Source of the DNA: Chitinophaga sp. XS-30
Lineage (GTDB): Bacteria > Bacteroidota > Bacteroidia > Chitinophagales > Chitinophagaceae
Direction: 5' to 3'
DNA length: 64,000 nt
Assembly: GCF_008086345.1 (NCBI RefSeq)
Contig: NZ_CP043006.1
Location: 5,640,032 to 5,704,031 of the forward strand
Part shown: piece by piece, positions 33,438-41,973 of the stretch
Layout of the letters: every line of letters starts with the position of its first letter
Position numbering within the stretch: position 1 is the first letter of the stretch
Position numbers and translations under genes: made by a program
The notes under the pieces: model-generated
Seen by the model: the letters and a program-made list of their open reading frames with translations, nothing else
What the model was told of the DNA's origin: nothing
The model's database searches: none

Positions 33438-34910
33438 TTAGTACCCGTCCGTTTGGCCGATGTTCGGGTTATTCGCAAATACAGTGGTGTTCAGAGGCCA
33501 GAACAGCGGTGTGGTCTTTCCCGCCAGGTTGGGCACATAGGTGTACACATCGATGGTGCCGCCCAGGTGGAACCGTACCAGGTCGAACCAGCGCTTGTTC
33601 TCAAAGAACAGTTCGCGGCCGCGTTCGTTCAGTATTTCTCTTTCCACATCAGCTTTATTCATAGAGCCGGTGTAAGCGCCTGTTTCCGCGCGATCCCTTA
33701 CTTTATCCAGGTATTCCACGCTATTGGGGATATCGGACATTGCAGCATAGGCTTCTGCTTTCATCAGGTACACATCCGCCAGGCGGTAAAGGATCAGGTC
33801 ATTGTCCGGTATCCGGTCATCTGCATATTTGGTGCCGGGGTATTTGGTGATCCAGGAAACTTTAGGGCCGGTGGCCTGCATTTCCAACACCCAGGTGCCG
33901 GGAATACGTTTGTCCGCCGGGTTAGTGAATAATGATCTGGACAGCGGACTGATCTGGTAAGCGCCCTGCCCGTTACCTGAGGAAACCGCATACGGGATCT
34001 GGTCCAGGTTCAGCGCTCCCTGAACGATGGACAGGAAGGGCAGTGCATTTTTCGCGTAGTTGCCGCCCGGAGTTTCATCCCGCTGATAATAGGCCGCCAT
34101 CAGCACTTCTTTGTTGCCTGCCGCCCTTACACCGGATACATCAGTAAAATCATCATTAAGGTCCAGGCCGGTAGCTTCGATCTCGTTGATCGCCGTTATC
34201 GCCTTTTCAAGATCGGCATTTCCGCCGCCCAGCACTTTCGCGCTCCACAGCAAAGCATCCGCCTTCAATGCCTGTACCGAGCCATAGGCAAAACGGTATT
34301 TCGAGGGATAACTGCTTTTCGAGAACTGGGTCATTGATGTGAACTGTGCTATCGATGCATCCAGGTCAAGCTGAATCTGTTCCATCACATCGGCGGCCGG
34401 TGAGCGGGAAAGCAACGGCACATTTTCATCCACTACCGCCTCCAGCATGATCGGTGCATCACCAATGACCCTGATCAGATGGAAGTAAAAGAATGCCCTC
34501 AGTGCATAGGCTTCTGCCAATATCTTCTTTTTCAGATCGGGATTGGAACTGAAAGAAAAGTCCTGGATCTTGTCCAGCAGCAGGTTGCAATGCCCGATAC
34601 CGCGATACCATTCCGCATAGTTAATAGCACCTGATGAAGGAGACAACGTATGCGACCAGGCTACGGTGAACCTGGAATTGGAGGCGGAGATCAATTCTTC
34701 CCCTCTTTCCGTTCCATATGTTACGTTGTTGGCAAGACTGCGCAATACAGTGTAAATGCCCACCACGTTCGGTTCAAAATCGCTTTCATTCTTGAAAAAA
34801 ACCTGCTCTGTGATGCTGGACTGCGGTTTGACATCCAGTATGGCATCACATCCGGAGATGACAGATGCCGAAAAGGCCACCATCAATATATTTAAAAAAA
34901 GACGCTTCAT
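33438..34910 (-). CDS. SusD/RagB family nutrient-binding lipoprotein
   Basis: A 490-residue SusD-like lipoprotein (VISGCDAILDVKP, Cys 21), the outer-surface lid that binds glycan and closes over its SusC partner. Family features: N-terminal ILDVKPQSSITEQVFFKNESDF, TPR-type helices with EAYALRAFFYFHLIRVIGDAPIM, and the C-terminal LYRLADVYLMKAEAYA...RDRAETG and LNERGRELFFENKRWFDLVRF. It follows susC by 27 bp. Substrate is inferred to be a sialylated glycan from its neighbours. Confidence 0.95.
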   Translation of the reverse strand: MKRLFLNILMVAFSASVISGCDAILDVKPQSSITEQVFFKNESDFEPNVVGIYTVLRSLANNVTYGTERGEELISASNSRFTVAWSHTLSPSSGAINYAEWYRGIGHCNLLLDKIQDFSFSSNPDLKKKILAEAYALRAFFYFHLIRVIGDAPIMLEAVVDENVPLLSRSPAADVMEQIQLDLDASIAQFTSMTQFSKSSYPSKYRFAYGSVQALKADALLWSAKVLGGGNADLEKAITAINEIEATGLDLNDDFTDVSGVRAAGNKEVLMAAYYQRDETPGGNYAKNALPFLSIVQGALNLDQIPYAVSSGNGQGAYQISPLSRSLFTNPADKRIPGTWVLEMQATGPKVSWITKYPGTKYADDRIPDNDLILYRLADVYLMKAEAYAAMSDIPNSVEYLDKVRDRAETGAYTGSMNKADVEREILNERGRELFFENKRWFDLVRFHLGGTIDVYTYVPNLAGKTTPLFWPLNTTVFANNPNIGQTDGY

Positions 34911-34937
34911 ATCGCTTCTGTTTTAATAACCAAAATT

Positions 34938-37900
34938 CTAGAACTTCAAATTTGCACCCAGGGAATACTGGCGGGGCCTGGGATATCCACCCGGATCAAA
35001 ACCGCTGTAGATCTCCGGGTTAAGCCCCTGGTATGCCGTAAGGAAGCCTACGTTGTAAACGCTGGCAAACACATTCAGCCCCGTGGCCCTGAACTTGCTG
35101 GTAATGGCGGAAGGAAAATCGTATGACAGCGTGATCTCGCGCAGTGCCAGGAAGTCGCCTTTTTCGAACATCACGGATACATCGGAATTGTAGCTGCTGT
35201 TATTGCCCAGAGAACCGTTGCGCAGGTAGTTCCGTTGCCCGAAATCATAGTCCGCAAAAGAGAAACGCGCGTACTTTTTACCCTGATCTCCCTGATTCTT
35301 CCATACATCCGAACCTAAAGCCTGGGAAGGTGCGCCTTCGTTGAAAGCCCTGCCCTGCCCCATAGAACGGGCCAGCGCGCCATTACTGATCAGGTGGCCA
35401 AGCGCATAATCCGCATTCACACGCAGCGAAAATCCCTTGTAGGTGAAGGTGTTCTGGATACCGCCCATTTTATCAGGGTTCCGGTAGCCCATGAATACCT
35501 GGTCTTTCGAATCGATCACCCCATCGTTATTAACATCTTCGAAGATGAAGTCGCCCCCTTTCTTGCCAACGATGATACCTTGCGGAGAAGCCAGGTTATC
35601 CTTGATGCGGGAGTTCCACTCCGCCGCTTCTTCATCCGAGGCAAATACCCCGAGCACATTATAAGCATAGATGGCATAAGGGCGTTCCCCTTCGGCAAGG
35701 CCACCCGCTTCCATTTCTTTCCCGGTATTTTTGTCAAAAACAATATCCCCGCCCTGGCGGTTCTTTAAACGGCCGTTGTCAGGCAGTTTGGTGATCGTTG
35801 TTCTGTTAAAGGCAAATGAGAAATTGGCATGCCAGTTAAAGGAAGCGGTCTGTACCACCGTTCCGCCGATCGCCACTTCAATGCCGCGGTTCTGCAACTC
35901 TCCGTTGTTATACGCGATGGAGGTAAACGGTGATTCCGAGGGAAGCGGCTTGGATGTCAGCCGGTCTTTGGTGAGTTTGTTATAATAATCAACGGACAGG
36001 TTGATCCTGTTCCGGAAGAAAGATGCATCCACCGCCAGGTCCGTAGTAACGGTGGATTCCCATACCAGGTTGGGGTTGGACAACCCGGAACGGAGGATGC
36101 CCGCATACATGCCGTAGCTCACTGCGGAGTACCGGCCGTAGGTATCAGCGAGACTGAGGCCGCTCAGGCCCGCGGCGCCCCAGCTGCCCCGGAGCTTCAG
36201 GCCGCTCACCACATTATTGGGCTTCCAGAAATCTTCCCGGTCGATATTCCAGCCTGCGGACAGTGAAGGGAAGAAGGCATATTTATTATCAGGCGCAAAA
36301 TTGGAGAAGCCATCATAACGCAGTGAACCACCAAGCAGGTACTTCATTTTATAATCGTAGCTGAACTGGCCGAACATACTGGCAGATCTTGTTTCTCCGA
36401 GGTTGGTCGCAAAATCCACCACATTGCTGAATACAGATCCGTTGATATTGGTGGTAGTGGGTTCATCGATCGTGAAGATGTAGTCGTTGGTGGCCCGTTG
36501 GGAGCCCATATCTTTTACGTGGTTGGTATTTCTGGTGTAATTCACACCCGCAAGCACGGAGAAGTTGTGGTCTTTCTGCACGCTGAAATCATACTGCAGC
36601 ACCTGGTCTATCATCAGTTGGCGGGAGTTGTTGGTGTAGTCATCTTTCCAACGCTGCATGGAAGGTTGTATCTCGTCCTGCGGCGTGGCTTTTCTCATGA
36701 ACAGCTCCGTATAATCATCGATCACATAGGAAAGGGAAGGTTTGAAATGCAGCCCTTTGATGATCTTCAGGTCCGCCGCTACCCGGGTGACCATCCTTTC
36801 GGTGCTGGTCCTCATTTCGTCATATTTCAGGGTGTGGAAGCGGTTCCTTACAGTGTACAACTCTCCCGGCGCCGGATTGCCGTCATCCTTGAATATCCTG
36901 ATCAGTGGCGTAATACGGACGCCCCTTACCAGGTCATTCTGGTAGGCATCAACATAGTTGGGCTTCACCTGCTGGTAGTTCACCATGAAATCCAGCTTGA
37001 GGTTTTCGGAAGCCTGGTAACCGAAGTTGCCGAGTGCATTGTAACGTTTGTAGGCCGTTCCCACCAGGATGCCTTTCTGGTCAGTGTACCCCATGGAAAA
37101 GTTATAATCCGCTTTATCCGTACCACCGCTGAGCGTAACGTTCTCCGTGTTGCTGACACCGGTTTTCCAGAGCATGTCCTGATAATTGTTATCCGCATAC
37201 AACAGCTTGGTACCGGGATTGATGGGATCGTCCATTACCCGCCATCCGTTGGCGAGGAGATTGTTGACATAATCGGCCCCTTCCACCTGCATGATGTTAT
37301 CGTACAGGGCCGTGAGATATACGTTTTTCCCGTAGTCGCCCGGCCTGGTGTAGATGCGGGTGCCGGCGGAAAAACCGCCGTTGTAGAGCAGATTGTTCTT
37401 GTCGATATTATCGGAAGTGTTGGCCACGGTGATACGTGCCAGACGGAGGTATTCCTCGGCGGACAGGTAGTCGTAGTCCCGGGCCTGTGTTTCCCAGGTG
37501 GTCCTGTGGCTGAGTGTGATGCTGGACCGGGAGTTCAGCTTACCTCTTTTTGTTTTGATGACGATAACGCCGTTGGCGCCGCGCGCGCCATAGATAGCGG
37601 TAGAAGCCGCATCTTTCATGACCTGCATGGATTCGATATCATCCGGGTTCACGTCGTTGATCGATCTGAACACGCCATCCACGACCACGAGCGGATTGCT
37701 CCCCTCAGAAGCGCCTACGGAGGCGCCGTTGTTATTGCCCAGGCCGGAACCATACACATTCGGTTTGGTACCGCCGCGGATAATGATATTGGTAGCGCCG
37801 ATGCCCGGCTGGCCCTGTGTAATGGGAATGGACACGCCCGCAACTTTCCCCTGCAGTGCCTGCACGGGGTTAGGATTGGGATTGTTCTTCAGCTCCGCCA

Positions 37901-38291
37901 CATCCAGCCTGGAAATGGCTGCGGTGTTCTTTTTGGTAGATTGTTCCGTGTACCCCACGATCAGCACTTCCCCCAGTTCGGAGAACGATTCGGACAGCAC
38001 GATGTTATGCTCCGCCACTTTGTTGACAGGGATTTCTTTTGTGGCATAGTTCATCATTCTGACCTGCAGGACCTCATTCCCGGTAGCTACCTGCAGGCTG
38101 AACCTCCCTTCAGAATTGGTGACCGTCCCCTTGGTGGGATTGCCTTTGACGGAGATGCTCACGCCGATCAGGGGTTCATTGTTAGCCGAGTCCCGCACAC
38201 TCCCGCGGACAGTAAATCCCGGGGTCTGGCTGTAGCATTCATGCATTCCGAAGAGGAATAGAAAGAAGCAACAAAATCTAAATAATGTCAT
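34938..38291 (-). CDS. SusC/RagA TonB-dependent outer membrane transporter
   Basis: A 1117-residue SusC-like TonB-dependent transporter. Signal peptide to about residue 22 (HECYSQ); carboxypeptidase-regulatory-like domain at about 25-110 (VRGSVRDSANNEPLIGVSISVKG); plug at about 120-250 with IIIRGGTKPN, SNPLVVVDGVFRSINDVNPDDIESMQVMKDAASTAIYGARGANGVIVIKTKRG; then a 22-strand barrel ending in YSLGANLKF. No STN domain, so it is not expected to signal through an anti-sigma factor. Energised import of oligosaccharides released by the surface sialidases is likely. Located 94 bp after a sialidase gene. Confidence 0.96.
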   Translation of the reverse strand: MTLFRFCCFFLFLFGMHECYSQTPGFTVRGSVRDSANNEPLIGVSISVKGNPTKGTVTNSEGRFSLQVATGNEVLQVRMMNYATKEIPVNKVAEHNIVLSESFSELGEVLIVGYTEQSTKKNTAAISRLDVAELKNNPNPNPVQALQGKVAGVSIPITQGQPGIGATNIIIRGGTKPNVYGSGLGNNNGASVGASEGSNPLVVVDGVFRSINDVNPDDIESMQVMKDAASTAIYGARGANGVIVIKTKRGKLNSRSSITLSHRTTWETQARDYDYLSAEEYLRLARITVANTSDNIDKNNLLYNGGFSAGTRIYTRPGDYGKNVYLTALYDNIMQVEGADYVNNLLANGWRVMDDPINPGTKLLYADNNYQDMLWKTGVSNTENVTLSGGTDKADYNFSMGYTDQKGILVGTAYKRYNALGNFGYQASENLKLDFMVNYQQVKPNYVDAYQNDLVRGVRITPLIRIFKDDGNPAPGELYTVRNRFHTLKYDEMRTSTERMVTRVAADLKIIKGLHFKPSLSYVIDDYTELFMRKATPQDEIQPSMQRWKDDYTNNSRQLMIDQVLQYDFSVQKDHNFSVLAGVNYTRNTNHVKDMGSQRATNDYIFTIDEPTTTNINGSVFSNVVDFATNLGETRSASMFGQFSYDYKMKYLLGGSLRYDGFSNFAPDNKYAFFPSLSAGWNIDREDFWKPNNVVSGLKLRGSWGAAGLSGLSLADTYGRYSAVSYGMYAGILRSGLSNPNLVWESTVTTDLAVDASFFRNRINLSVDYYNKLTKDRLTSKPLPSESPFTSIAYNNGELQNRGIEVAIGGTVVQTASFNWHANFSFAFNRTTITKLPDNGRLKNRQGGDIVFDKNTGKEMEAGGLAEGERPYAIYAYNVLGVFASDEEAAEWNSRIKDNLASPQGIIVGKKGGDFIFEDVNNDGVIDSKDQVFMGYRNPDKMGGIQNTFTYKGFSLRVNADYALGHLISNGALARSMGQGRAFNEGAPSQALGSDVWKNQGDQGKKYARFSFADYDFGQRNYLRNGSLGNNSSYNSDVSVMFEKGDFLALREITLSYDFPSAITSKFRATGLNVFASVYNVGFLTAYQGLNPEIYSGFDPGGYPRPRQYSLGANLKF

Positions 38292-38385
38292 CTCAGTATG
38301 TTTATAAATGAAAATATCAGCGATGGATTGTTTTTCGTTTTATGCAGCGGATGTTGGTGTTTATCCGCGGTTGAGCGATAGTATG

Positions 38386-39621
38386 TTATGGTTCCGGGTT
38401 GCCGTTGAGCATCCAGGGCAGATTGAATTTGTGAAATTCTATGGAACGATGGCTGGTGCTGTTGTTGCCGGTATCTTCATTGATCTCGATCAGTGCGCCG
38501 ACGTGATAGTCCGCCGTTTTGATCATGCTGGAGTATCCGCCTTTGCCCTGCGCCTGTGCCTGTGCTTCGGTCAGCCAGTCGTATATCCGGCGGCTGATGG
38601 GCCAGGTCTGTCCGTTATCATAGCTGATGCGTACTCTCATTTTCCCGCGGGTGACGGTGCTGGCGGAATTGAGGAAAACGATGCGGTTCGGGCTGTCGGT
38701 ATTATACCGGAGGATGGAGCCCTGGCATTTAGGGTCCAGCAATGTGCCGTCTGAGGTGAAGCTGGAGAAACCGCCTTCGATGGTGCCGGTGGAGATCCTT
38801 CTGCGTTTGGACGCTTCCCACTGGCTGGTAGTAGGGCGGTCGTTACGCATCAGTGTACCGTTCATGCGTTCTATGATGGTGCCTTCATCCGTTCCGCCGG
38901 GGATCAGCTGATATTGCCAGGTAGCGCCGTGATCGTCGCTATAGATATTTCGTCTGAGCGCCGGGATGATGAGCCTTCCCGGGTTGTTGAACTGTGTGAC
39001 GATGCCGATGCCCGGGCCCATCGCGTCCCAGGCATAGCCCGGAGGAAGAAGGGTGGATGTTCTGTCAACCGGGGCAGACCAGGTGGCGCCGTGGTCGTCG
39101 CTATAGCAGGAATATACTTTTCTGTCTCCCCAGCTATCTATTGTGCTCATGGAGGTGTGGGTGCCGTCGTTCCAGGAGAGGAATACCCATACCCTTCCGT
39201 TGGAGCCCTGGGCAGGGTCGTACACGGAAGTAGGGTTTCCCCAGGTACCGTTCCCGGAAGCTGCGATCTCTCCCATCTGCGTCCAGGTGGCGCCATTGTC
39301 GAATGAGCGTTTGAACACGACGTTGATGTCTCCCCAGTCGGAGTTATTCCAGCGCCGGCATTCGCACATGGCGATGAGGGTACCGTTCCTGGTTTTAACG
39401 ATGGAAGGTATTCTGAAGGAATGCTGGCCGGAGGGGCCGCCGTCGAACAGTTTCAGATAAGAATGGGATTGGGGTGCTGCGGCAGCCGCTACTACAGACA
39501 TACTTTCATCTTCCAGGCCGATCCGGGTATTTTGCTCGAGCTTTTTAGTGCAGGCGGGAAGCAGGAATAAAGCTGCTGCCAGCAGGGAGCAGCCCGCTGT
39601 TGATTGGTATGTGAATTTCAT
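38386..39621 (-). CDS. sialidase (GH33), lipoprotein
   Basis: A 411-residue exo-sialidase with lipobox LFLLPAC. HSFRIPSIVKTRNGTLIAMCECRRWNNSDWGDINVV contains the FRIP arginine and the catalytic Asp; Asp boxes SFDNGATWT, SDDHGATWS, SDDHGATWQ and SYDNGQTWP; DEGTIIERMNGTLMRNDRP and GGYSSMIKT with the expected Tyr. The usual NPNE motif is DEGT here, so its active site is somewhat diverged. First gene of the operon, 42 bp downstream of the -7 box at 39663. Confidence 0.9.
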   Translation of the reverse strand: MKFTYQSTAGCSLLAAALFLLPACTKKLEQNTRIGLEDESMSVVAAAAAPQSHSYLKLFDGGPSGQHSFRIPSIVKTRNGTLIAMCECRRWNNSDWGDINVVFKRSFDNGATWTQMGEIAASGNGTWGNPTSVYDPAQGSNGRVWVFLSWNDGTHTSMSTIDSWGDRKVYSCYSDDHGATWSAPVDRTSTLLPPGYAWDAMGPGIGIVTQFNNPGRLIIPALRRNIYSDDHGATWQYQLIPGGTDEGTIIERMNGTLMRNDRPTTSQWEASKRRRISTGTIEGGFSSFTSDGTLLDPKCQGSILRYNTDSPNRIVFLNSASTVTRGKMRVRISYDNGQTWPISRRIYDWLTEAQAQAQGKGGYSSMIKTADYHVGALIEINEDTGNNSTSHRSIEFHKFNLPWMLNGNPEP

Positions 39622-39646
39622 AACGGAAGAATTATGATAATTAGTA

Positions 39647-39663
39647 GTTATGTTCTACATAAC
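39647..39663 (-). promoter_or_regulatory. operator-like palindrome at the sialidase operon promoter
   Basis: GTTATGT-TCT-ACATAAC, 7-bp arms around 3 bases, immediately downstream of the -7 box and overlapping it by one base. Its core TGTTCTACA closely matches TGTACTACA upstream of the GntR/FCD gene (41896-41910), suggesting one shared repressor. Confidence 0.6.
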
Positions 39664-39692
39664 AAATGTAGGTATTGTTTCTAAAAATCAAA
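39663..39692 (-). promoter_or_regulatory. promoter of the sialic acid operon
   Basis: On the minus strand TTTG (39689-39692), an 18-nt spacer, and TACATTTG (39663-39670). Good match to TTTG/TAnnTTTG. It probably drives the ten genes down to GH125. The adjoining 39693-39950 holds no recognisable gene. Confidence 0.7.
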
Positions 39693-39950
39693 AGTTTTAG
39701 GTGTTTTTTATTTGGAGGGGGATGGAGATGCGGCGGTGGAGGTTGATGTGGATATGGGTGGCTGTGGATGGATAACCGTGTTCGGTTACAGCATAACGGC
39801 CGCGCAAAAAATGAAACAACCGGAAGCAGCTATTAGGACCGAAATAGAAAAATGTGTGGAGCCGCCGCTTCATTCTCTACTGTCCTATCGAAGCTTACCT
39901 TCTATTACTTTTCGGATTAGCGGGATTTATAAGCCCCGGTTTTTGTCAAT

Positions 39951-40039
39951 TTTATTTTAAGGGTATAGCCTTAAAATAAATATTGATATTTAAGGCTATT
40001 ACCTTATATTTGTGTAATAATTTTAAGGGCATAGCCTTA
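39951..40039 (+). promoter_or_regulatory. three phased operators and promoter of the mobile mystery pair
   Basis: Three sites TAAGG-N6-CCTTA: 39951-39980 (perfect 12-bp arms TTTATTTTAAGG), 39991-40006 and 40024-40039. Their centres are exactly 33 bp apart. A -7 box TATATTTG (40005-40012) overlaps the end of the second site and the third ends on the A of the start codon. Binding of the A protein's HTH here would block its own promoter. Confidence 0.75.
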
Positions 40040-40500
40040 TGAAACTACAAAACAGCTTATTGGTCATCCGGCAATTGGATAAGAAAATGGAAGGGTTACA
40101 GCCCTTGCAGGGCTTCTCTATGCCGCAAGATGGCTGGATTCGCACGATTCGCAAAACGTTGCAAATGTCACTCCGGCAACTCGGCAAACGTATGTCGATG
40201 ACACCGCAGAGCGTACTCGAAGTCGAAACCCGTGAGAAAGAAGGTTCTATCACACTCAAATCCTTAAGGGAAGCGGGGGAAGCCTTGAATATGACACTGG
40301 TTTACGGTTTTTTACCGAAAGACGGCTCGCTGGAAAAGATGATCGAATGGCATGCCCGTGAGCTGGCGCTTAAAATCATTTATCGTACTTCCACAACGAT
40401 GAAGCTGGAAGATCAAGAAAACAGTTCAGTGCGGCTGAATCAGGCCGTGGAAGAAATGATGGAAGAACTTAAACGCGAACCAAAAAAATTATGGGATTAG
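40039..40500 (+). CDS. mobile mystery protein A (HTH antitoxin-like)
   Basis: A 153-residue XRE-type helix-turn-helix protein. The HTH spans about residues 35-85 (GWIRTIRKTLQMSLRQLGKRM...TPQSVLEVETREKEGSITLKSLREAGEALNMTLVYGFLP), the pattern of the 'mobile mystery protein A' family, which travels with a Fic partner on mobile DNA. It is likely the antitoxin and autorepressor. Its gene overlaps the next by 10 bp. Codon use is more AT-rich than the flanking genes, suggesting transfer. Start ATG 40039 sits inside the third operator. Confidence 0.85.
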   Translation: MKLQNSLLVIRQLDKKMEGLQPLQGFSMPQDGWIRTIRKTLQMSLRQLGKRMSMTPQSVLEVETREKEGSITLKSLREAGEALNMTLVYGFLPKDGSLEKMIEWHARELALKIIYRTSTTMKLEDQENSSVRLNQAVEEMMEELKREPKKLWD

Positions 40501-41093
40501 CGGTTGAATACCAAGACGGACAGACCCCGCTCGATGAAGATGAAAAAGAAGGGCTGCTTATTCCATCCGTCACCACAAGGGGTGAACTGGATGAAGTGGA
40601 GCAGCGCAACATCGAAGAAGCGATCCGGTGGACCGTTCAGCGCCGCAAGAAATTCACTGCTAATGAAGTTCTGACCGAAGCATTCGTGCAGGAGCTTCAT
40701 GTAAAAATGTTGGGTGAGGTTTGGCGCTGGGCCGGATCATTCAGAAACTCGAATAAGAATATCGGAGTGGATAAATACCAGATCGGTATCGAATTGCGCA
40801 TCTTACTGGATGACTGCAAATACTGGATGGATAATAATATATACGGCTCTGATGAAATCGCCATTCGCTTCAAGCACCGCATCGTCAGCATCCATTGCTT
40901 TGCAAATGGAAACGGGCGGCATTCGCGCCTGATTGCAGATGTGATAATAGAAAAGATTTTCGGCGGAGAGGTGTTTACTTGGGGACGGCAGAATCTTGTC
41001 AGCCATAATGAATATCGCGCTTTATATCTTGCCGCGTTGCGCGCAGCAGATCGCGGAGATTTCGAACCGTTGATACGCTTTGCGCGATCATAA
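40491..41093 (+). CDS. mobile mystery protein B (Fic domain)
   Basis: A 200-residue Fic-domain protein of the 'mobile mystery protein B' family. The Fic motif is HCFANGNGRHSR (residues 135-146); Fic enzymes transfer AMP or another phosphate-containing group to target proteins. Here the usual acidic metal ligand before GNGR is Asn 139 and the usual Pro is Cys 136. The flap region WRWAGSFRNSNKNIGVDKYQI precedes it. Translation is coupled to the A gene by a 10-bp overlap. Toxin of a putative toxin-antitoxin pair; its target is unknown. Confidence 0.87.
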   Translation: MGLAVEYQDGQTPLDEDEKEGLLIPSVTTRGELDEVEQRNIEEAIRWTVQRRKKFTANEVLTEAFVQELHVKMLGEVWRWAGSFRNSNKNIGVDKYQIGIELRILLDDCKYWMDNNIYGSDEIAIRFKHRIVSIHCFANGNGRHSRLIADVIIEKIFGGEVFTWGRQNLVSHNEYRALYLAALRAADRGDFEPLIRFARS

Positions 41094-41198
41094 GATTGGT
41101 TGGGCAGGTTTAACAGCATGATAATTGAAAATACCCTTCCCCAACGGCTCCCGGCCGCTCCCATACCATACAGCTCCACGAACGTCCGACACCGCCGC

Positions 41199-41885
41199 TC
41201 AGGGCTTCTTGAGCTTCCTGACCCGGTCGAAATGCGGTTGCAGGTGAGATACCATTCCCTGCTTGAATTCCTCCGGCGTCCCTTCCCGCAGTATCTTCAC
41301 CAGCCCCTGATGGGTCACTTTCCCGGAGATATATTTCTTGTTCTCCAGTTTCATTACATAGCCGAAAATAGGCAGCAGCAAGGTCTGAAATCTTTTCAGG
41401 GTATTGTTGCCCGTCATTTCATAGAGTTTTCCATGAAAGGCAATCTCATTACTGATGCGGAAATTATTGCCTTTTACTTCCCTCGCGGCGATCTCTTCCA
41501 GCTCATCCAGGTCCTTCTTCGTCTTGCGGATAAACAGCAGGTCGGCAATACCCGTTTCCAGCACCAGCCGCAGCTCGAACAGGTCCTGCAGGGTAGCCTC
41601 ATCCATGATCTCGGGGTTCAGTACCTTTTCAAAGGTGCCTACAATATCAGGATTGGAAATGACCATGCCGGTCTTCTTTTTCGTTTCAATAATCCCTAAC
41701 ATTTTAAAACGGCTCAATGCTTCTCTGACCACATTCCGGCTCACTCCTAACGCAGCTGCCAGTTCCAATTCTGTGGGGAGGGGGTCTCCGGGTTTGAAAG
41801 ACTCCCTGGCGAAATATTCTCTGAGGCTTGTCTCCACACGCTCAGCCATCGATTTGGAGGAAAGGGGTTTTATTCCGTTAACCAT
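41199..41885 (-). CDS. GntR family regulator with FCD domain
   Basis: A 228-residue FadR-type regulator from ATG 41885; the frame extends to a TTG at 41894. N-terminal winged helix at about residues 12-75 (LREYFARESFKPGDPLPTELELAAALGVSRNVVREALSRFKMLGIIETKKKTGMVI), C-terminal all-helical FCD ligand-binding domain at about 95-220 (LFELRLVLETGIADLLFIRKT, NEIAFHGKLYEMTGNNTLKRF, HQGLVKILREGTPEEFKQGMVSHLQPHFDRV) with the usual metal-binding His residues. Likely represses the sialic acid operon and itself (matching operators). A Fic cassette now separates the two. Confidence 0.92.
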   Translation of the reverse strand: MVNGIKPLSSKSMAERVETSLREYFARESFKPGDPLPTELELAAALGVSRNVVREALSRFKMLGIIETKKKTGMVISNPDIVGTFEKVLNPEIMDEATLQDLFELRLVLETGIADLLFIRKTKKDLDELEEIAAREVKGNNFRISNEIAFHGKLYEMTGNNTLKRFQTLLLPIFGYVMKLENKKYISGKVTHQGLVKILREGTPEEFKQGMVSHLQPHFDRVRKLKKP

Positions 41886-41895
41886 AGATTCCAAG

Positions 41896-41921
41896 TTTTG
41901 TACTACAAAAGAACAAATATA
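41896..41921 (-). promoter_or_regulatory. promoter -7 box and operator of the GntR/FCD gene
   Basis: TTTTGT-AGT-ACAAAA (minus strand; 41896-41910) lies 10 bp before the ATG and 3 bp after the -7 box TATATTTG (41914-41921). Same layout and similar core as the site at 39647-39663. A TTTG lies only 15 nt upstream of the -7 box, shorter than usual. Confidence 0.6.
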
Positions 41922-41973
41922 GATGATTTATTTCATCAAAATAATATTTGGAAACTATTTCGTCAACACCCCC

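Noticed and set aside
39712..39960. Open frame of 82 codons before the mobile mystery pair
   Set aside because: No family resemblance, low-complexity start and overlap with the first operator at its end; probably chance.
40228..40245. (S/T)xxxE(G/N) Fic-inhibitory motif in protein A (TREKEG)
   Set aside because: It falls inside the conserved HTH helix of the family and matches by chance; no inhibitory helix geometry can be claimed.
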